This document shows, piece after piece, positions 51,924 through 60,936 of a DNA stretch of 64,000 nucleotides (position 1 is its first letter; every line of letters starts with the position of its first letter). Location: the NCBI GenBank assembly GCA_902774295.1, contig CACYHP010000006.1, positions 37,536-101,535 of the forward strand, read 5' to 3'. The DNA comes from an uncultured Bacteroidia bacterium (GTDB taxonomy: Bacteria > Bacteroidota > Bacteroidia > Bacteroidales > F082). A program made the position numbers and the translations under genes. The notes below the pieces were generated by a model. The model made no database searches. It had not been told where the DNA came from and saw nothing but the letters and a program-made list of their open reading frames with translations.

Positions 51924-52079
51924 AAGCTTAATAGCTTAGAAGTTTAATAGACTGTAGAACACACTAAATCGGTCTGTTTTGTAAAGAAATTTTTTGATTT
52001 CTTGCAGAAAAATGAACTTTTTGTTAAAATTTTTTAACACTTTTCCGCTTGACTGACAAGGATTTTCAGTATATTTTTG
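51924..52079 (+). promoter_or_regulatory. Upstream region of rhuM-like gene 1, duplicated before gene 2
   Basis: This holds most of the 332-base gap 51775-52106. AAGCTTAATAGCTTAG plus GTTTAATAG text (51924-51950) and a 47-base block at 51993-52039 (TTTGATTTCTTGCAGAAAAA ... TTAAAATTTTTTAACA) recur before the second rhuM-like gene. A -7 box TATTTTTG is at 52072-52079, 27 bases before the ATG. The block ends in GTTAAAATTTTTTAAC, an inverted repeat that could be an operator. Confidence 0.6.
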
Positions 52080-52106
52080 CAGCAAGGTTTCTAAAAATTA
52101 AAAAAT

Positions 52107-52955
52107 ATGGTACCAGTAAATAAAAATAATAGCGAAATTGTGCTTTATCAGCCAGATAGCTCGATCAATATGGAAGTCGTATTGGAAAATGAGACTTTGT
52201 GGCTTACATTAGATAATTTGTCAACGCTTTATCAACGCGATAAGTCAACAATATCAAGGCATATAAAAAATATATTCAAAGAAGGAGAATTAAAGCCTTA
52301 CGCAGTTGTTGCAAATTTTGCAACAACTGCTTCCGACGGAAAAACCTATCAAGTAGATTATTATAATTTGGATGTTATTATTTCTGTCGGATATCGCGTT
52401 AAATCGCAGAAAGGAGTCGAGTTTCGCAAATGGGCTAATGTCATTATAAAAAACCATATTATTAAAGCTAACGCACTAAATGTCAGAGTTGATAAAGTCG
52501 AGGAAGAGGTGTTTTATCTGAAAAAGAAAACTGAAGAATTCGACACCATAGTCAAAGGCCAGCTTCCGCCTCATGAAGGTGTCTTCTATGATGGCCAGAT
52601 ATTTGACGCTTACGTGTTTGCATCAGATTTAATCAGAAGAGCAAAGCACGAAATCATCCTTATCGACAACTACATCGACGAATCGGTTTTAACAATGCTA
52701 AACAAACGAAATGATGGCGTAAAAGCTACCATTTACACAGCAAATCTTTCAAAAGATCTAAAACTCGATTTGGACAAGCACAATTCTCAGTATCAGCCAA
52801 TAGATATTAAGGTTTTCAAGAATTCTCACGACAGATTTCTGATTATCGACGACGAAGTTTATCATATCGGAGCTTCATTGAAAGACCTGGGAAAGAAGAT
52901 GTTCGCGTTCTCAAAACTTAATTTCGAGAAAGAGAAGATTTTGGAAATTTTGTGA
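52107..52955 (+). CDS. RhuM-family protein with PLD-like C-terminal domain, paralogue 1
   Basis: A 282-residue protein. The N-terminal half has the RhuM signature: LWLTLDNLSTLYQRDKSTISRHI (a helix-turn-helix), GKTYQVDYYNLDVIISVGYRV and GVEFRKWANVIIKNHI. A short coiled coil follows at about 130-150. The C-terminal half looks like a degenerate phospholipase-D domain: DAYVFASDLIRRAKHEIILIDNYIDE, NSHDRFLIIDDEVYHIGAS, where HxR replaces HxK. The family is annotated virulence-related in Salmonella, but its biochemical role is unknown. It is one of two tandem paralogues with duplicated upstream DNA. Confidence 0.85.
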   Translation: MVPVNKNNSEIVLYQPDSSINMEVVLENETLWLTLDNLSTLYQRDKSTISRHIKNIFKEGELKPYAVVANFATTASDGKTYQVDYYNLDVIISVGYRVKSQKGVEFRKWANVIIKNHIIKANALNVRVDKVEEEVFYLKKKTEEFDTIVKGQLPPHEGVFYDGQIFDAYVFASDLIRRAKHEIILIDNYIDESVLTMLNKRNDGVKATIYTANLSKDLKLDLDKHNSQYQPIDIKVFKNSHDRFLIIDDEVYHIGASLKDLGKKMFAFSKLNFEKEKILEIL

Positions 52956-52959
52956 TTTT

Positions 52960-53190
52960 AAGCTTAATAGCTTAGTAGTTTAATAGTTTAATAGAAGGTA
53001 TAATAAGCTAAATGAGCCCGTTTTGTAATCTCACAAGTTTATCGTCAGTGGACATAAAAAAGAAACAACTCTCCTATCTGCGATATCTGCGAGAGGCAAA
53101 AAAGTTTGATTTCTTGCAGAAAATGAACTTTTTGTTAAAATTTTTTAACAATTAATTCCTTGACCGATAATAAATTGTACCGTAATTTTG
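52960..53190 (+). promoter_or_regulatory. Upstream region of rhuM-like gene 2, copy of the gene 1 upstream region
   Basis: AAGCTTAATAGCTTAGTAG (52960 onward) and the block 53105-53150 repeat the features of 51924-52039 almost exactly, separated here by a longer insert with CTATCTGCGATATCTGCGAG. The -7 box TAATTTTG is at 53183-53190. The 283-base gap 52956-53238 holds nothing else that I recognise. Confidence 0.6.
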
Positions 53191-53238
53191 CAACCAAGAA
53201 ATTCAACGTTATTTTTGAAATCTTTTAAATCATTAAAA

Positions 53239-54102
53239 ATGGATAATCAAGTAGTTTTATCTGCAGACAATCAGCAATCGGAAAAGACGGTAATTATTTA
53301 CAGAAGCGAAGATGGCAGTATACAATTAGAAGTTCAATTAGTTGATGATAATGTATGGTTGACTCAAAATCAAATGACAATTCTATTTGAAACAACCAAA
53401 CAGAATATCAGCCTTCACATTAATAACGCGTTTAAGGAAGGTGAATTGGTACGAGATTCAGTTGTCAAGGATTTCTTGACAACTGCTACAGATGGGAAAA
53501 ATTATCATGTTTTGTATTATAATTTAGATGCCATTATTTCTGTGGGATATAGAGTAAAATCACAACGTGGCACTGATTTCCGTAAATGGGCTCTTCCAGT
53601 TATTAAAAACCATATACTACACGACTATTCAGTCAATCAACGTTTTGAACGATTGGAACAACGAGTTAGCAAAACCGAAGAGAAAATAGATTTCTTTGTT
53701 AAAACCTCGCTACCCCCAGTTGAAGGAGTTTTCTTCGACGGACAAATATTTGATGCCTACAATTTTATTTCGGATTTAGTAAGAAAAGCAAAGAACGAAA
53801 TTATACTAATTGATAATTATGTTGATGATTCGGTTCTAAAGATTCTAAACAAACGAAAAAACAATGTTGCTGCAACGATTTACACCGCTCATATTTCTGA
53901 AAATCTCAAACTAGATTTAGAAAAGCACAACTCTCAGTATCAGCCAATAAACATTAAGCAGTTCAATAAATCTCATGACAGATTTATGATTATTGACAAT
54001 GAAGTATATCACATCGGGGCTTCATTAAAAGATTTAGGAAAAAGAATGTTCGCTTTCTCAAAAATGGAAATCGGGAAAGAGATAATTTTATCAATTTTGT
54101 AA
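53239..54102 (+). CDS. RhuM-family protein with PLD-like C-terminal domain, paralogue 2
   Basis: A 287-residue paralogue of the preceding gene with the same layout: VWLTQNQMTILFETTKQNISLHI (helix-turn-helix), GKNYHVLYYNLDAIISVGYRV, GTDFRKWALPVIKNHI, a coiled coil, then DAYNFISDLVRKAKNEIILIDNYVDD and KSHDRFMIIDNEVYHIGAS. The two proteins are clearly similar but diverged most at the N-terminus and recognition helix, suggesting different DNA or operator targets. Start is ATG 53239; the longer frame begins inside the -7 box at 53183-53190. Function unknown. Confidence 0.85.
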   Translation: MDNQVVLSADNQQSEKTVIIYRSEDGSIQLEVQLVDDNVWLTQNQMTILFETTKQNISLHINNAFKEGELVRDSVVKDFLTTATDGKNYHVLYYNLDAIISVGYRVKSQRGTDFRKWALPVIKNHILHDYSVNQRFERLEQRVSKTEEKIDFFVKTSLPPVEGVFFDGQIFDAYNFISDLVRKAKNEIILIDNYVDDSVLKILNKRKNNVAATIYTAHISENLKLDLEKHNSQYQPINIKQFNKSHDRFMIIDNEVYHIGASLKDLGKRMFAFSKMEIGKEIILSIL

Positions 54103-54128
54103 TTATTTAAAAATAGTTTTTATCTTTG
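54095..54128 (+). promoter_or_regulatory. Promoter of the small membrane protein gene
   Basis: TTTTG at 54095-54099, 21 bases, TATCTTTG at 54121-54128; the ATG follows at 54146. Confidence 0.55.
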
Positions 54129-54145
54129 CATCAAATTATGATATT

Positions 54146-54412
54146 ATGGGCTTGACATTATTACTTTTCGGTCTTATCTCTGACACTTTTGTCGCCGCTT
54201 TGGTGGGACTGCTCGGCGCAAGACGCAGAATAGGCTTCGGCTGGACATTCTTCCTTTCGGTGCTGTTCACACCTTTCATCGGCCTGATTTTCTGCCTTTT
54301 ATCGGATAAACTGCCTGATGGCGACCGAAACTGGGGATGCCTCGGAAGCATACTGGCGATTGTTACAATAGCATTGTTTGTTTTACTGTTTATGACACTG
54401 CTGGCAGCTTAA
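54146..54412 (+). CDS. Small membrane protein, function unknown
   Basis: An 88-residue protein with three hydrophobic segments (about 2-22, 30-53 and 66-86) separated by GARRRIGFG and SDKLPDGDRNWG. I recognise no family name; proteins with an ARRRIGFGWTFFLSLLFTP pattern are common small membrane proteins of Bacteroidota. It has its own promoter and its 3' end overlaps the convergent DNA glycosylase gene by 30 bases. Confidence 0.65.
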   Translation: MGLTLLLFGLISDTFVAALVGLLGARRRIGFGWTFFLSVLFTPFIGLIFCLLSDKLPDGDRNWGCLGSILAIVTIALFVLLFMTLLAA

Positions 54413-54967
54413 AACCTCTTCAAACATCTTCCGATACGACTTCGCTTTCTTTTCAAACGCCAACGGATAAGCTCGCGATGATGACGGCAAACGGTATAAA
54501 ACGAGGTCGTTTCCCAATGTGATTTTGCTATTCGGCGCCGGAATTTCACTAATATTGAAATATTCACAGACTTCAACGGTAGCCTTCTCCCCTGTCGTGG
54601 CAATGGCTTTGCATTGTGGCATCTTCGCCAACAAAGCTCTGATGTCGGTCCTCTCAACTATTTCAAGAAACGCATCGGAAGCGTTGTCTTTCAACCGGTT
54701 TACAGCCATTGCAGTGTCGAAAAACGCTATTCCTTTTTCATTTAAAAATGCGATTATCTCATCTTTTTTGAAGCTTTTACGCTCCAAATCGACAAAATGG
54801 TTCTTGTCGTGAAACCAGATCTCACCCTCCAGACGCCAATGGTCGTTTAGGAAATTCGGATAAAAGAAGTCCATGCACCAGCGCTTCTTCGGCGGCGGAA
54901 AACTGCCTAAAAACAACACTTTCGCATTAGCTGGCAGAAATGGCTGTAATGGATGGCGCTCGGTCAT
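54383..54967 (-). CDS. Uracil-DNA-glycosylase superfamily protein
   Basis: A 194-residue protein of the UDG fold. The N-terminal motif VLFLGSFPPPKKRWCMDFFYPN corresponds to the GxxPG/FPP active-site loop, and YRLPSSSRAY near residue 160 corresponds to the second catalytic loop (NPS-type). Such enzymes remove damaged or mispaired bases. The specific lesion is not predictable. It is encoded 11 bases downstream of the EamA transporter on the same strand. Confidence 0.8.
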   Translation of the reverse strand: MTERHPLQPFLPANAKVLFLGSFPPPKKRWCMDFFYPNFLNDHWRLEGEIWFHDKNHFVDLERKSFKKDEIIAFLNEKGIAFFDTAMAVNRLKDNASDAFLEIVERTDIRALLAKMPQCKAIATTGEKATVEVCEYFNISEIPAPNSKITLGNDLVLYRLPSSSRAYPLAFEKKAKSYRKMFEEVLSCQQCHKQ

Positions 54968-54978
54968 AATCTAAGGTT

Positions 54979-55959
54979 TTAAACAAAAAACAAACAAACT
55001 CCAGCCACGCTGATGACCGCGCCGATGACTTCGCGGACCGTCACTTTCTGATGGAAAAGTATCGCTGCCGGAGCGATGATGAGGATTGGCGTGAGGGCGA
55101 ATAGCGTCTGCGCGATGCCCGCCGAGGTGTATTGAGTGGCAAGCAACGACGCGCTGACACCGATGAAAGGTCCGAAGACGGTCGACGCCAGCACACACCA
55201 CATCGCCTTGCGGTCGTTGACAGCATGATGCAGCTGCTTCAGTCCGTCTTTGTTGAAGATTATCAAAGCCAGGAAAAAGCCAGTCAAACCGATGTAAGCG
55301 CGAATCGTGGTGGCGGCAATGGGCACGCTTACGCTCACCGGCAAAGGCAAGATAGCTCCTTCAAAGACAGAGTCTTGCGCGATATTCAAAGCCGCGAGAG
55401 CCGCATCGTAATGCGTCAGGCCGACCTTGCTGAGCACCAAGCCGAAACCTTGGCAGATTCCAGCCATCGCCGCATAAAAGATACCTCTCGCAGGCAGCTT
55501 GAAATGCAATTTCTGTTTCTCAGACCCGTCACTTTTCGACAATATCGACAAAGCAATACCGCTTAACGTGATAATCATTCCAACGATGGCTATCGGGCGC
55601 ATGTGCTCGCCAAGCAAGATCCTTCCGGTGATAGCCGCCGTAGGCGCCGAAAGTGTCATGAAAAGCTGGCCGAAACGCGAGCCGATATGGATATAACCCT
55701 GCATCAGGCAGTAGTCGCCGATGACATAACCCACCAAGCCCGAGAGAAGCAGCCACAGCCACGTGCCGCCATCGGCATGGCGAGGATACGGCACGCCCAT
55801 CACCAGCCACAAAGTAATCATCAGAAGCACAAGCGACATCGTCATCCTGATGGTATTGAACGGCAACGAGCCCATACGCTTAGAGCCGACCTCCGCAAAC
55901 AAAGCGGTGGCAGTCCACGAAACAGCAACGAACAAGGCTATCAGCTCTCCTAAAAACAT
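54979..55959 (-). CDS. EamA/DMT-family transporter
   Basis: A 326-residue membrane protein with ten predicted helices in two EamA repeats (LIALFVAVSWTATALFAEVG ... ITLSGIALSILSKSDG and AMAGICQGFGLVLSKVGL ... GAVISVAGVCLFFV). Exporter or importer of small metabolites, substrate unknown. Start is ATG 55959; the longer frame starts inside the -7 box. It forms a probable two-gene unit with the downstream DNA glycosylase. Confidence 0.9.
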   Translation of the reverse strand: MFLGELIALFVAVSWTATALFAEVGSKRMGSLPFNTIRMTMSLVLLMITLWLVMGVPYPRHADGGTWLWLLLSGLVGYVIGDYCLMQGYIHIGSRFGQLFMTLSAPTAAITGRILLGEHMRPIAIVGMIITLSGIALSILSKSDGSEKQKLHFKLPARGIFYAAMAGICQGFGLVLSKVGLTHYDAALAALNIAQDSVFEGAILPLPVSVSVPIAATTIRAYIGLTGFFLALIIFNKDGLKQLHHAVNDRKAMWCVLASTVFGPFIGVSASLLATQYTSAGIAQTLFALTPILIIAPAAILFHQKVTVREVIGAVISVAGVCLFFV

Positions 55960-55980
55960 GGTTATTTCAAAATTAAGGCG

Positions 55981-55988
55981 CAAAAATA
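55981..55988 (-). promoter_or_regulatory. -7 box of the EamA transporter gene
   Basis: Minus-strand TATTTTTG, 21 bases upstream of ATG 55959. Confidence 0.5.
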
Positions 55989-56032
55989 CTAATTTTTTGA
56001 TAATGTTAACATTAATAATGACGAGAACAAAA

Positions 56033-56134
56033 TCGTCATTTCAAGCTTGTCGGGAAATCCTTGTTTTACGAAATCATTCAATTATTTACGTTATTTGAGG
56101 ATTTCTCCACTCCCTTTGGTCGGTCGAAATGACA
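56033..56134. repeat. CGTCATTTCAA-type hairpin repeat, diverged relative of 15074-15163
   Basis: Outer arms CGTCATTTCAAGCTTGTCGG and GGTCGGTCGAAATGACA, inner arms AAATCC / GGATTT. The right half (GATTTCTCCACTCCCTT..GGTCGGTCGAAATGAC) is nearly identical to that at 15127-15162. Directly after it, ATCCGTG occurs three times in 56151-56176. Confidence 0.75.
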
Positions 56135-56196
56135 TAGGTAGAACAGAAAAATCCGTGAAAATCCGTGTAATCCGTGGTTTATATAAAAAAATGTTA

Positions 56197-56204
56197 TAAC
56201 TTTG
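56197..56204 (+). promoter_or_regulatory. -7 box of pncB
   Basis: TAACTTTG, 21 bases upstream of ATG 56225, just after the ATCCGTG repeats. Confidence 0.5.
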
Positions 56205-56224
56205 CAAAAAAATTGGGATTTATC

Positions 56225-57703
56225 ATGGAATTGAACACTTCTTATTGCTCCGACAAGTATCAGTATACGATGGGCAAGTCGTTCTACGACAATGGGATGA
56301 AGGACAAACGCGCTGTTTTCAACCTCTTCTACCGCAAGGCTCCGGATACGAACAACTGGGCGGTCGTCAGTGGTGTGCGCGAGGTACTGAAGATGGTGGA
56401 AGGCCTCGGAAAAGCCGATGAGAGCTTCTTCGAGCAGTTCCTGCCAGGCGATGAATATGAAGAAGTACGCAAATATTTCGCCACGATGAAGTTCACCGGC
56501 AACATCTACGCCATGCGTGAAGGCGAGATAGCATTCCCTAAAGAACCTATCATCACCATAGAAGGACCTATCATCGAGGCTCAGGTCCTTGAGACTCCTA
56601 TGCTTTGCATCATGAACCATCAGATGGCGGTGGCCACCAAGGCGTCGCGTGTCACACGTAGCACCACCAAGCCAATCAGCGAATTTGGAAGCCGTCGCGC
56701 TCACGGCCCGTGGGCTGCCATCTACGGCGGAAAAGCAGCATATATCGGAGGCTGCCAGAACACATCCAACATCGTGACAGGCGTGGAGTTCGGTTTCCCG
56801 GCATCAGGAACGATGGCGCACAGCTACGTCACCTCGTTCGGCCCGACAGTGAAAGGCGAATACGAAGCGTTCGACAAATATATCAAGACTCACAAAAACG
56901 AGGTGCTGATACTCCTCGTCGACACATACGACACCCTGAAATGCGGTCTCAAAAACGCTATCAAGGCATTCAAAGCCAATGGAATCGACGACTCCTACCC
57001 TTACGGCTACGGCATCCGTCTCGACAGCGGCGACCTCACCTACCTCTCAATTAAAGCACGCGACATACTCGACGAAGCTGGTCTTAAGAACTGTAAGATA
57101 TTCGCCACCAACGCGTTAGACGAATATCTGATATTAGAATTGGAGCGCCAAGGCTGCAAGGTCGACAGCTACGGCGTAGGCGATGCCATCGCGACAAGCA
57201 AACACAACCCTTGTTTCGGCAACGTCTACAAGCTCGTCCAAGTCGACGACATGCCCGTTTTGAAGCGCTCGGAGGAAAGCAGCAAGCTCATCAATCCTGG
57301 ATTCCAGATCACCTACCGCATCATTAGAAACAACAAGTTTAAGGTCGATGTCACCTGTCTGCGTGGCGACAAGCTCGCACAAGCCATCGAAAATCATGAG
57401 GAAATCACACTTCGTGACGAGATGGACAGATTGAAATCGACGACCTTCCCTGCAGGTTCATACGAATACCGCATCTTACAGCCGCAGGTGATGAAAGACG
57501 GCAAACCTATTGTGGAATACGTCTCAATCCAAGAGAAACGCAACTATTACCTCGACAACCTCGCCCACCTGGACGACACCGAGAAACGTCTCATCAACCC
57601 GCACTATTACAAATGCGATATCTCCGACGATCTCTACGATTTAAAGGAAAGATTGATTGAAAATATCGTGAAGGAAATCGAGGAATTCGATAAGGAAGGA
57701 TAA
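56225..57703 (+). CDS. pncB: Nicotinate phosphoribosyltransferase
   Basis: A 492-residue enzyme. MELNTSYCSDKYQYTMGKS, the histidine loop EFGSRRAHGP, TSNIVTGVEFGFPASGTMAHSYV and YGIRLDSGDLTYLS are diagnostic of the family; the His is transiently phosphorylated. It joins nicotinate to PRPP to give nicotinate mononucleotide in NAD salvage. Start at ATG 56225 gives the family N-terminus. The frame opens further upstream at a TTG in 56174 but that crosses the -7 box. The next gene begins seven bases after its stop. Confidence 0.95.
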   Translation: MELNTSYCSDKYQYTMGKSFYDNGMKDKRAVFNLFYRKAPDTNNWAVVSGVREVLKMVEGLGKADESFFEQFLPGDEYEEVRKYFATMKFTGNIYAMREGEIAFPKEPIITIEGPIIEAQVLETPMLCIMNHQMAVATKASRVTRSTTKPISEFGSRRAHGPWAAIYGGKAAYIGGCQNTSNIVTGVEFGFPASGTMAHSYVTSFGPTVKGEYEAFDKYIKTHKNEVLILLVDTYDTLKCGLKNAIKAFKANGIDDSYPYGYGIRLDSGDLTYLSIKARDILDEAGLKNCKIFATNALDEYLILELERQGCKVDSYGVGDAIATSKHNPCFGNVYKLVQVDDMPVLKRSEESSKLINPGFQITYRIIRNNKFKVDVTCLRGDKLAQAIENHEEITLRDEMDRLKSTTFPAGSYEYRILQPQVMKDGKPIVEYVSIQEKRNYYLDNLAHLDDTEKRLINPHYYKCDISDDLYDLKERLIENIVKEIEEFDKEG

Positions 57704-57709
57704 AAACCG

Positions 57710-58165
57710 ATGGACGAAATTATCAACGAGCATAATAAAAAGGAATATCCGCCGATGCACACAGCGGAGCACATCCTGAACGGCACCATGGTGAAGATGT
57801 GGGGCTGCAAGCGCTCATGCAAATCGCATGTTGAGCGCGAGAAATCGAAGCTCGACTATGTCTTCCCTCGCGCGTTGACACCCGAGGAAATCAAATCCAT
57901 TGAAGACCGCGTTAACGAAGTGATACATAAAGACTTACCAGTTACCATCGAATACGCCACTCAGGAAGAAGTGAAGCACCGTTTCGACATGGAGCGCCTT
58001 CCAGACAATGCCACCGACACCGTCCGGATTGTGAAAGTCGGCGACTACGACGAATGTCTCTGCGCTGGCGACCATGTACAGCACACAGGTGAAATAGGAA
58101 CATTCAGGATTACCAGTTCAAGGTATCAGGATGGGATGCTGAGGCTGGTGTTCAGGTTGGGATAA
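57710..58165 (+). CDS. AlaX-like tRNA-editing domain protein
   Basis: A 151-residue stand-alone editing domain of the threonyl/alanyl-tRNA synthetase second-additional-domain family. The zinc site is complete: H17-TAE-H21 and CAGDH near residue 125, followed by HTGEIGTFRITSSR. Such proteins hydrolyse mischarged Ser- or Gly-tRNA(Ala). The first residues are charged with no signal. It is probably co-transcribed with pncB, which is not functionally obvious. Confidence 0.88.
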   Translation: MDEIINEHNKKEYPPMHTAEHILNGTMVKMWGCKRSCKSHVEREKSKLDYVFPRALTPEEIKSIEDRVNEVIHKDLPVTIEYATQEEVKHRFDMERLPDNATDTVRIVKVGDYDECLCAGDHVQHTGEIGTFRITSSRYQDGMLRLVFRLG

Positions 58166-58227
58166 AATTGGGATTTACATCTTTAACAAATAATTGTTTA
58201 TCTTGACACATGTTGTATCACAATACT

Positions 58228-60924
58228 CTATACTTTTGACCAGTTCAGTCCTGATTTGAAATACTTAGTAATATCTTGTTTGTCGGAATTAAGCGTTATT
58301 CCCAAGAAAAATGCCGCACGAGATACGCCCACATAAATATATCGCTTTATTAAATCAGTATCACCAACGGCATCATCAATATTGTGGAAGAACACAACAT
58401 CAAACTCCATACCTTTAACAACATCTATTGGATAAACTCTTATTTGATGATTACTTTCCAAAACATTTCCCCCGCTGCCATCAACAATCTCTATACCAGA
58501 ATCAAGAATAAAATCCGTGTTTTTTAATTTGTCAACAAATTCTGCTATGGCATATTTGTTATTCATAAATATTGCGATTGAAGGGAGTTTTTTGCCGTAG
58601 GCTATGTAAACCTCTTTAATCCTTTTTTCAATCCAATCAATCTTTGTGTCTTCATCTGTTGATGTAAAAGTCAAAGGCTCTGGCACTTTTGTTGATTTCA
58701 TGTACGCTTTATAATCTGGCTCTTCACCAATAGTATCAGAATACAGTGCCCGAGCTACTTTAAGCAAACTTGAACTTTGACGATACGAAGTGGTCATTTT
58801 CATCAACTTCATATTGCCAACGTAAGGTTGTATGCTATTCCAAGAAGTAATACCCTGATGAGTAAGTCTTTGCATTAAATCACCGCACAAAGTAAATGAG
58901 TTATAATCATTATACAACAACGATTGCATTGCATAAATGTCGCATTCGCTGAAGTCGGTGGCTTCATCTACTCCAATAATAGGACGAGCTAATTCTTGAT
59001 ATGCTTCAATAAATGGATGATTTACTTTTTCTCTGTTTATACGAAGAACTTCTTTTACCAAATTATTGATAAATCCTATCAGCAATGATTGTTCTTGCGG
59101 ATGTAATTCGTTTCCGCCCCTACGCTTCAGCATTGCTTCTAATTCCGTCAAATTCCATTTATTATCTTTTTGAGTCCATGCTTGACGACGGTAACGCTTG
59201 TATTTCCCAGCCAAGCCAACAAACAAGTTGCTTTTCAAACCTCTGGTGTATTTTGCATATTGTTCAAAAAGCGCCAACTCGCCGACTCTATCCATTCTGC
59301 TTTTATGCTCTTCTGTCACTACAGGCATTAAAAGCTCACTTAATTGTTCTTGTCTTTGAGTTAAGCGAATATCCTTTTGTTTCTTACTATGACACAAGCG
59401 TTTGAACCATGTACGAATCATGTCGATAATCTTAGTGTCAAGTTCTTCATTCTTTACCTCTAAATTATCGACAGATTCTTGTTCCTCTTCTGTATCATCA
59501 TTTTGTTCTGTAACTTGTATGTTAGCCAATGAAACAAGTTTGTCATATATCGATTTATTCTCTTTGCTTAGCAGATATATTTCTTCTGATATTTGTTTTA
59601 ATATAGTTCTGTTTTCTGTCAATAATTCCCAACAATCTTTGCTATACAACTGCTCCAGAGAATTGAAAAGTTGGATGAATTGCGATAGTTTGTTGTACCC
59701 TTCAGTTTCTTCCAATCTGTTTTTAATATTTATAGCAACATTTTCCCAACGATACTGTTTGGCGTTCTCTTCTAATTTTGGGAGTTTATTCTTGATTTGT
59801 TTTAAATTATCAATAAAATATTCAGAAAAGCCTTTTATTATACCTGAACCATCATTAAACAAAACTTCTGTACTACGACCTGCTTTAAACGGTGCAGCAT
59901 CATTTGATGGGTCAAACAGTCGATAATCTTCAAGTAATACAATATTCCTGTATTCAGCCCAATTCCAAACCTTGGCACTGGTATTTGCCAAACCCTCACG
60001 ATTCATAGCATCTTTGAGGTATTCCTTCAAAAGCTTTGAAGGAGAGAAAAACATCCAATCTCGATGTTCCTTTATTGCTTGATTCAAATTATCTCGCTGA
60101 GCCACAGTAAGCTGATACAAATTTGTTTCATTCACAAAATCTTCCTCAATAGCGTACAAATCTGTCAAATACTTTAAACGCTGAATCATTGTTGTGGTTT
60201 TTCCTGTTCCAGGTCCACCATCTATCACAACAGTTACACCATTAAACAAATTTTGTGTCTTGATTCTATTTTGAACAGGGTCAAGTATTGGGTTAAAACG
60301 TAGTTTTCCTTGCTGACGAATATACCTCGTCAACTGATCCATTTCTTCTTGTTGCAAAGTAAGAATACGACGTTCCTCTTCAATTTTCTTAATTCCCTTA
60401 GTTATTATACCACGTTCATGAGCCGTATTATCTTTATCCTGTTCTTTAAGTGCATCATATCTGCGTTTTTGCTCCTCAATCTCTTTATTTACCCTCTCAA
60501 TCTCTGCCTGATTTGTTCGCAAAGCTTTTAAAAACACACTTATATCTAAATAAGTATATTTTTGATAATCATAGCAAATTGATATTTCTTTGTTTTCCAA
60601 GTCAGCCTTAGAAGTGGTTTTTATGTGATGATTCTCCAGTCTTTTGAGTTCGCTTCTCTGTTGATAATCAATATCATCACCCACGTTGCTATTTAATATC
60701 CTTGTAGCTATATATGAGTTTTTTGAGACCAATCTTCCCAATTTTTGTACTTGAGGTGACATTGTTAACATAGATTTGTTTAATGCACCAACTTGGAACC
60801 AAAGAGTTTTTTCTTTACCATCAAAATCGCCATGTATTCTGGCTACAACAGGAATATGCTCTTCATTGTATATTGGTTGAGCTTCCTTAATTGCTTCTGC
60901 TACTTGAATTAATGATTCATTCAT
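58228..60924 (-). CDS. UvrD/Rep-like SF1 helicase with N-terminal coiled coil
   Basis: An 898-residue ATPase. The first 130 residues are unassigned (HIPVVARIHGDFDGKEKTLWF). A charged coiled coil covers about 135-205, then Walker A GGPGTGKTTTM (236-246). Downstream are a Walker-B-like IGVDEATDFSE, motif IV/V-like TTSYRQSSSLLKVARALY, and the C-terminal DVVFFHNIDDAVGDTDLIKR with YVGVSRAAFFLGITL, the motif VI region of UvrD-like enzymes. The long helical insertion between lobes has no nuclease motif that I recognise. It lies 12 bases after the SF2 helicase gene; the pair looks like a two-component system, possibly anti-phage. Function inferred. Confidence 0.8.
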   Translation of the reverse strand: MNESLIQVAEAIKEAQPIYNEEHIPVVARIHGDFDGKEKTLWFQVGALNKSMLTMSPQVQKLGRLVSKNSYIATRILNSNVGDDIDYQQRSELKRLENHHIKTTSKADLENKEISICYDYQKYTYLDISVFLKALRTNQAEIERVNKEIEEQKRRYDALKEQDKDNTAHERGIITKGIKKIEEERRILTLQQEEMDQLTRYIRQQGKLRFNPILDPVQNRIKTQNLFNGVTVVIDGGPGTGKTTTMIQRLKYLTDLYAIEEDFVNETNLYQLTVAQRDNLNQAIKEHRDWMFFSPSKLLKEYLKDAMNREGLANTSAKVWNWAEYRNIVLLEDYRLFDPSNDAAPFKAGRSTEVLFNDGSGIIKGFSEYFIDNLKQIKNKLPKLEENAKQYRWENVAINIKNRLEETEGYNKLSQFIQLFNSLEQLYSKDCWELLTENRTILKQISEEIYLLSKENKSIYDKLVSLANIQVTEQNDDTEEEQESVDNLEVKNEELDTKIIDMIRTWFKRLCHSKKQKDIRLTQRQEQLSELLMPVVTEEHKSRMDRVGELALFEQYAKYTRGLKSNLFVGLAGKYKRYRRQAWTQKDNKWNLTELEAMLKRRGGNELHPQEQSLLIGFINNLVKEVLRINREKVNHPFIEAYQELARPIIGVDEATDFSECDIYAMQSLLYNDYNSFTLCGDLMQRLTHQGITSWNSIQPYVGNMKLMKMTTSYRQSSSLLKVARALYSDTIGEEPDYKAYMKSTKVPEPLTFTSTDEDTKIDWIEKRIKEVYIAYGKKLPSIAIFMNNKYAIAEFVDKLKNTDFILDSGIEIVDGSGGNVLESNHQIRVYPIDVVKGMEFDVVFFHNIDDAVGDTDLIKRYIYVGVSRAAFFLGITLNSDKQDITKYFKSGLNWSKV

Positions 60925-60936
60925 GGTGTGTCAAAT

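Noticed and set aside
48255..52106. Invertible promoter controlling the helicase-methyltransferase operon
   Set aside because: No inverted repeat was found around the -7 box at 51842-51849. Switching seems limited to the C-terminal half of the methyltransferase.
53188..53238. TTG starts that lengthen several genes (53188, 40439, 39721, 55983)
   Set aside because: Each lies within a TAnnTTTG -7 box, so it cannot be in the mRNA; the next ATG was used.
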